Source of the DNA: JBKQVT01 sp963804825
GTDB lineage: Bacteria; Planctomycetota; Planctomycetia; Pirellulales; Thermoguttaceae
Direction of reading: 5' to 3'
Assembly (NCBI GenBank): GCA_963804825.1
Contig: CAWDRV010000003.1
Location: 434,001 to 498,000, forward strand
DNA length: 64,000 bases
Position 1 is the first letter of the stretch, and each line of letters opens with the position of its first letter. The position numbers and the translations under genes were made by a program. The notes beneath the pieces were generated by a model. It had not been told where the DNA came from and ran no database searches. It worked only from the letters and a program-made list of their open reading frames with translations. Positions 62,101 through 64,000 of this stretch are shown piece by piece.

Positions 62101-62313
62101 AGGGTCCGAGAACGGGGTCAGACTTTAATTATCAACTTTAGTAGCACCTTCCCGCCCTTCCGTGAGTCTCTTGGACAAACGCCCCACCGTCTTGGCCAGC
62201 GTGGCGGCATCGCTGGCGAACATTATTGCCGCCAAGGGTTGTCTTCCGTGTCGGAAGCGCGCGATTGGCCACAAATTGGCTCCATTGGCCTTGAGGACAC
62301 GGGGATGTCCGCG

Positions 62314-62343
62314 AAAAAGGAGCCTCGCAAGTCTTTGCGAGGC
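62314..62343 (-). terminator. Rho-independent terminator of the tRNA-Ser fragment
   Basis: On the minus strand GCCTCGCAA-AGAC-TTGCGAGGC is followed by TCCTTTTT. It lies 15 bases past the tRNA 3' end. Confidence 0.85.
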
Positions 62344-62358
62344 TTCGGCTTACGCCAG

Positions 62359-62411
62359 CGGAGGGCACGGGAATCGAACCCGCAACCCCTTGCGGGGCAC
62401 CACATTTCCAG
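62359..62411 (-). pseudogene. 3' half of tRNA-Ser(GGA), attachment-site scar
   Basis: From CTGGAAA (anticodon GGA in the loop), through a serine-type long variable arm (TGCCCCGCAAGGGGTT), the T arm (GCGGGTTCGATTCCCGT) to the acceptor GCCCTCC plus G. The 5' half is missing: the sequence before CTGGAAA cannot pair with TGTGG and no GGAGGGC acceptor strand precedes. CCA is not encoded. This is what an integrated element leaves. Confidence 0.75.
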
Positions 62412-62614
62412 TTGGACTATACGGCTGTCCATGACCGTCTATTGTGCCCTAGGACGTACACGGTGGCCAGTTTACGCGAAGGCCAGATTCCACCAACGTC
62501 CACCGTTTCCGCCAATGTCTGTCCTATTGGCTACAAAGTGGCTACACGGCGATGGCCCAAGTAAACTCGGCACTGGCCAGTACGATCCACCCGTACAACC
62601 GCCCAGGATTGCCG

Positions 62615-63961
62615 ATGCGACAGGAATTTCGTTATCCGACAGCAACGTCGCCCGCCGGTTGGCCGGCCTCCGTAAAGTCCGCCGTAATTCACGCCATCGC
62701 TCTGGCCCAATACGCCATAGTATACACCCGCGGCTGGGCGGCCAACGGTGTCAACGCCCGCGTCCGCCTGCGTGCCGAGAACCAGCGACTCCGCGAGGAA
62801 GTGGCCCTGCTCCGGGAAGAGGTCCGCATCAAGGACGCCCGCATGGCGCGCCTCGACCCGCACCGCAGGCCGCAGTACCCGCCCACCGAGCGCATGGCCA
62901 TCTTGGAGCTTAAGACGGCCCGTCATTGGTCGCTGGAGCGGACCGCCCGCGCGATGCTCGTCACCGCCGCCACCATCGCCTCCTGGCTCAAGAGGATCGA
63001 CGAAGACGGGCCCGACGCCCTCGTACAACTTCCTCGGCCGGTCAACAAGTTCCCGGAACTTGTCCATTACGTCGTCCATCGCCTGAAAACGCTCTGCCCC
63101 ACGTTGGGCAAGGTCAAGATCGCCCAGACCCTTGCCCGCGCGGGCCTGCACCTGGGCGCGACCACCGTGGGCCGGATACTCAAGGACAAGCCAGCTCCCA
63201 CCGCCCCAGCAACGGCCCCGGCGACCGGCAGCAACAGTCGCGTTGTCACGGCCAAGCGACCCAATCACGTATGGCATGTGGACTTGACCGTCGTGCCGAC
63301 CGGCCTGGGTTTCTGGTGTTGCTGGCTCCCCTTCGCGCTTCCGCAACGGTGGCCGTTCTGCTGGTGGGTCGCCGTCGTGGTCGATCACTTCTCCCGCCGC
63401 GCAATGGGCACCGTTGCCTTCCGCGGGCAACCCTCTTCCGAGGCCGTCCGCGCCTTCCTGGGCCGCACCATCCGCCGTGCCGGAGCCACGCCCAAATACA
63501 TCGTCTGCGATCGCGGTTGTCAGTTCGACTGTGCCGGCTTCCGAGCATGGTGCCGGCGGAGACATATCCGACCGCGATTCGGTGCGATTGGCTGTCACGG
63601 CAGCATCGCCGTCGTTGAGCGGTTCATCTTGACGATGAAGTGCCTGCTGTCATGCCTGCCGCTGGTGCCGTACCGTCGCGAAGGTTTTCAGCAGGAACTG
63701 GCCGCCATCGCGGACTGGTACAACACCTGCCGCCCGCACACGTGGCTTGGCGGCAAGACGCCCGACGAGGTGTATTACGACCGCTATCCCGCCAACCGCA
63801 GTCCACGCTTCGAGCCGCGTTCACAATGGCCGCGCGGTTCGCCGTGTGCCAGACCGTGGGCGCTCATCAAGGGCAAGACCGGCGTGCGCGTGGAGCTTGA
63901 GGTTACGTACCACGCCGGACGCAAGCACTTGCCCGTCGTTACGCTCCGTCGCGCCGGCTGA
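62615..63961 (+). CDS. DDE integrase-type transposase of an insertion sequence
   Basis: 448 residues from ATG 62615 (AGGA eight bases upstream; a longer start at 62552 exists). N-terminal coiled coil (RAENQRLREEVALLREEVRI) and helix-turn-helix (HWSLERTARAMLVTAATIAS). The catalytic rve core has HVWHVDLT, IVCDRGCQFD and VVERFI as D, D and E. C-terminal NTCRPHTWLGGKTPDEVYYD is typical of the IS481/IS3-type transposases. The element ends are not obvious; GAGCACCGCG(C/C) is repeated twice after the stop (63961-63994). Confidence 0.9.
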   Translation: MRQEFRYPTATSPAGWPASVKSAVIHAIALAQYAIVYTRGWAANGVNARVRLRAENQRLREEVALLREEVRIKDARMARLDPHRRPQYPPTERMAILELKTARHWSLERTARAMLVTAATIASWLKRIDEDGPDALVQLPRPVNKFPELVHYVVHRLKTLCPTLGKVKIAQTLARAGLHLGATTVGRILKDKPAPTAPATAPATGSNSRVVTAKRPNHVWHVDLTVVPTGLGFWCCWLPFALPQRWPFCWWVAVVVDHFSRRAMGTVAFRGQPSSEAVRAFLGRTIRRAGATPKYIVCDRGCQFDCAGFRAWCRRRHIRPRFGAIGCHGSIAVVERFILTMKCLLSCLPLVPYRREGFQQELAAIADWYNTCRPHTWLGGKTPDEVYYDRYPANRSPRFEPRSQWPRGSPCARPWALIKGKTGVRVELEVTYHAGRKHLPVVTLRRAG

Positions 63962-64000
63962 GCACCGCGCCGGCTCAATACGGAGCACCGCGCTGCTCGT

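Larger units (their letters stand above)
62101..62614. other. Region between transposase fragment and IS, with tRNA scar
   Basis: No protein gene supported. It holds a terminator and the 3' half of a serine tRNA on the minus strand (62314-62411). Between 62412 and 62552 minus-strand frames end ...NLAFA and ...RRVATL near the scar, which may be the tail of a lost integrase. Confidence 0.5.

Overview
The window reads as the chromosome of a high-GC planctomycete, probably Pirellulales-like. The clues are a long uninterrupted S10-spc-alpha ribosomal block with adk and map inside it, a zinc-type S14, a KDO branch (kdsD-kdsC), Lpg1974-type porin and SGNH/sulfatase/fucosidase genes, small basic proteins of planctomycete type, and the dispersed hairpin repeats common in that phylum. 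The assignment is inference from gene content; no rRNA gene is present.

Layout. 1-15.3 kb: rplW(end)-rplB-rpsS-rplV-rpsC-rplP-rpmC-rpsQ-rplN-rplX-rplE-rpsN-rpsH-rplF-rplR-rpsE-rplO-secY-adk-map-rpmJ-rpsM-rpsK-rpsD-rpoA-rplQ, all on the plus strand and followed by a coupled small metallopeptidase gene. 16-37 kb: ordinary core and envelope genes: a lipoprotein, class II aldolase, kdsD-kdsC with a giant LptA/LptC-like protein, an outer-membrane porin-like protein, secreted proteins, an HExxH peptidase, an integral membrane protein, a primary-type sigma factor, rpmG, recJ and pcm. 37-40.7 kb: a 5'-truncated RHS gene and a TPR protein whose repeats are still nearly identical in DNA.

41-60.3 kb is the accessory region. 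A 0.3-0.9 kb sequence recurs in direct orientation at about 40.94, 42.83, 45.05, 51.64 and 58.28 kb, with a sixth fragment at 60.12 kb. Its fuller copies carry, on the minus strand, a pair of overlapping small genes: an 86-residue protein that looks like a recombinase tail, and a 72-86-residue protein resembling CsrA. Between the copies lie cargo blocks: abiEi-abiEii; doc with an AbrB antitoxin; sulfatase-HlyD-5'-nucleotidase; XRE-GNAT plus a tandem SGNH hydrolase plus a GH127; and a second abiEi-abiEii whose toxin gene has an amber codon. This looks like an array of cassettes bounded by repeated small-gene modules and is the most unusual structure in the window. 60.6-64 kb: an alpha-L-fucosidase whose frame runs into a transposase fragment, a 3' half of a serine tRNA gene with its terminator (an integration scar), and an IS-type DDE transposase.

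Thirteen conserved reading frames are broken by one- or two-base indels, including essential rplB, rplP, secY and adk. Most are single missing G or C bases in GC-rich runs. This points to sequence or assembly error rather than biology, so products are annotated across the shifts.
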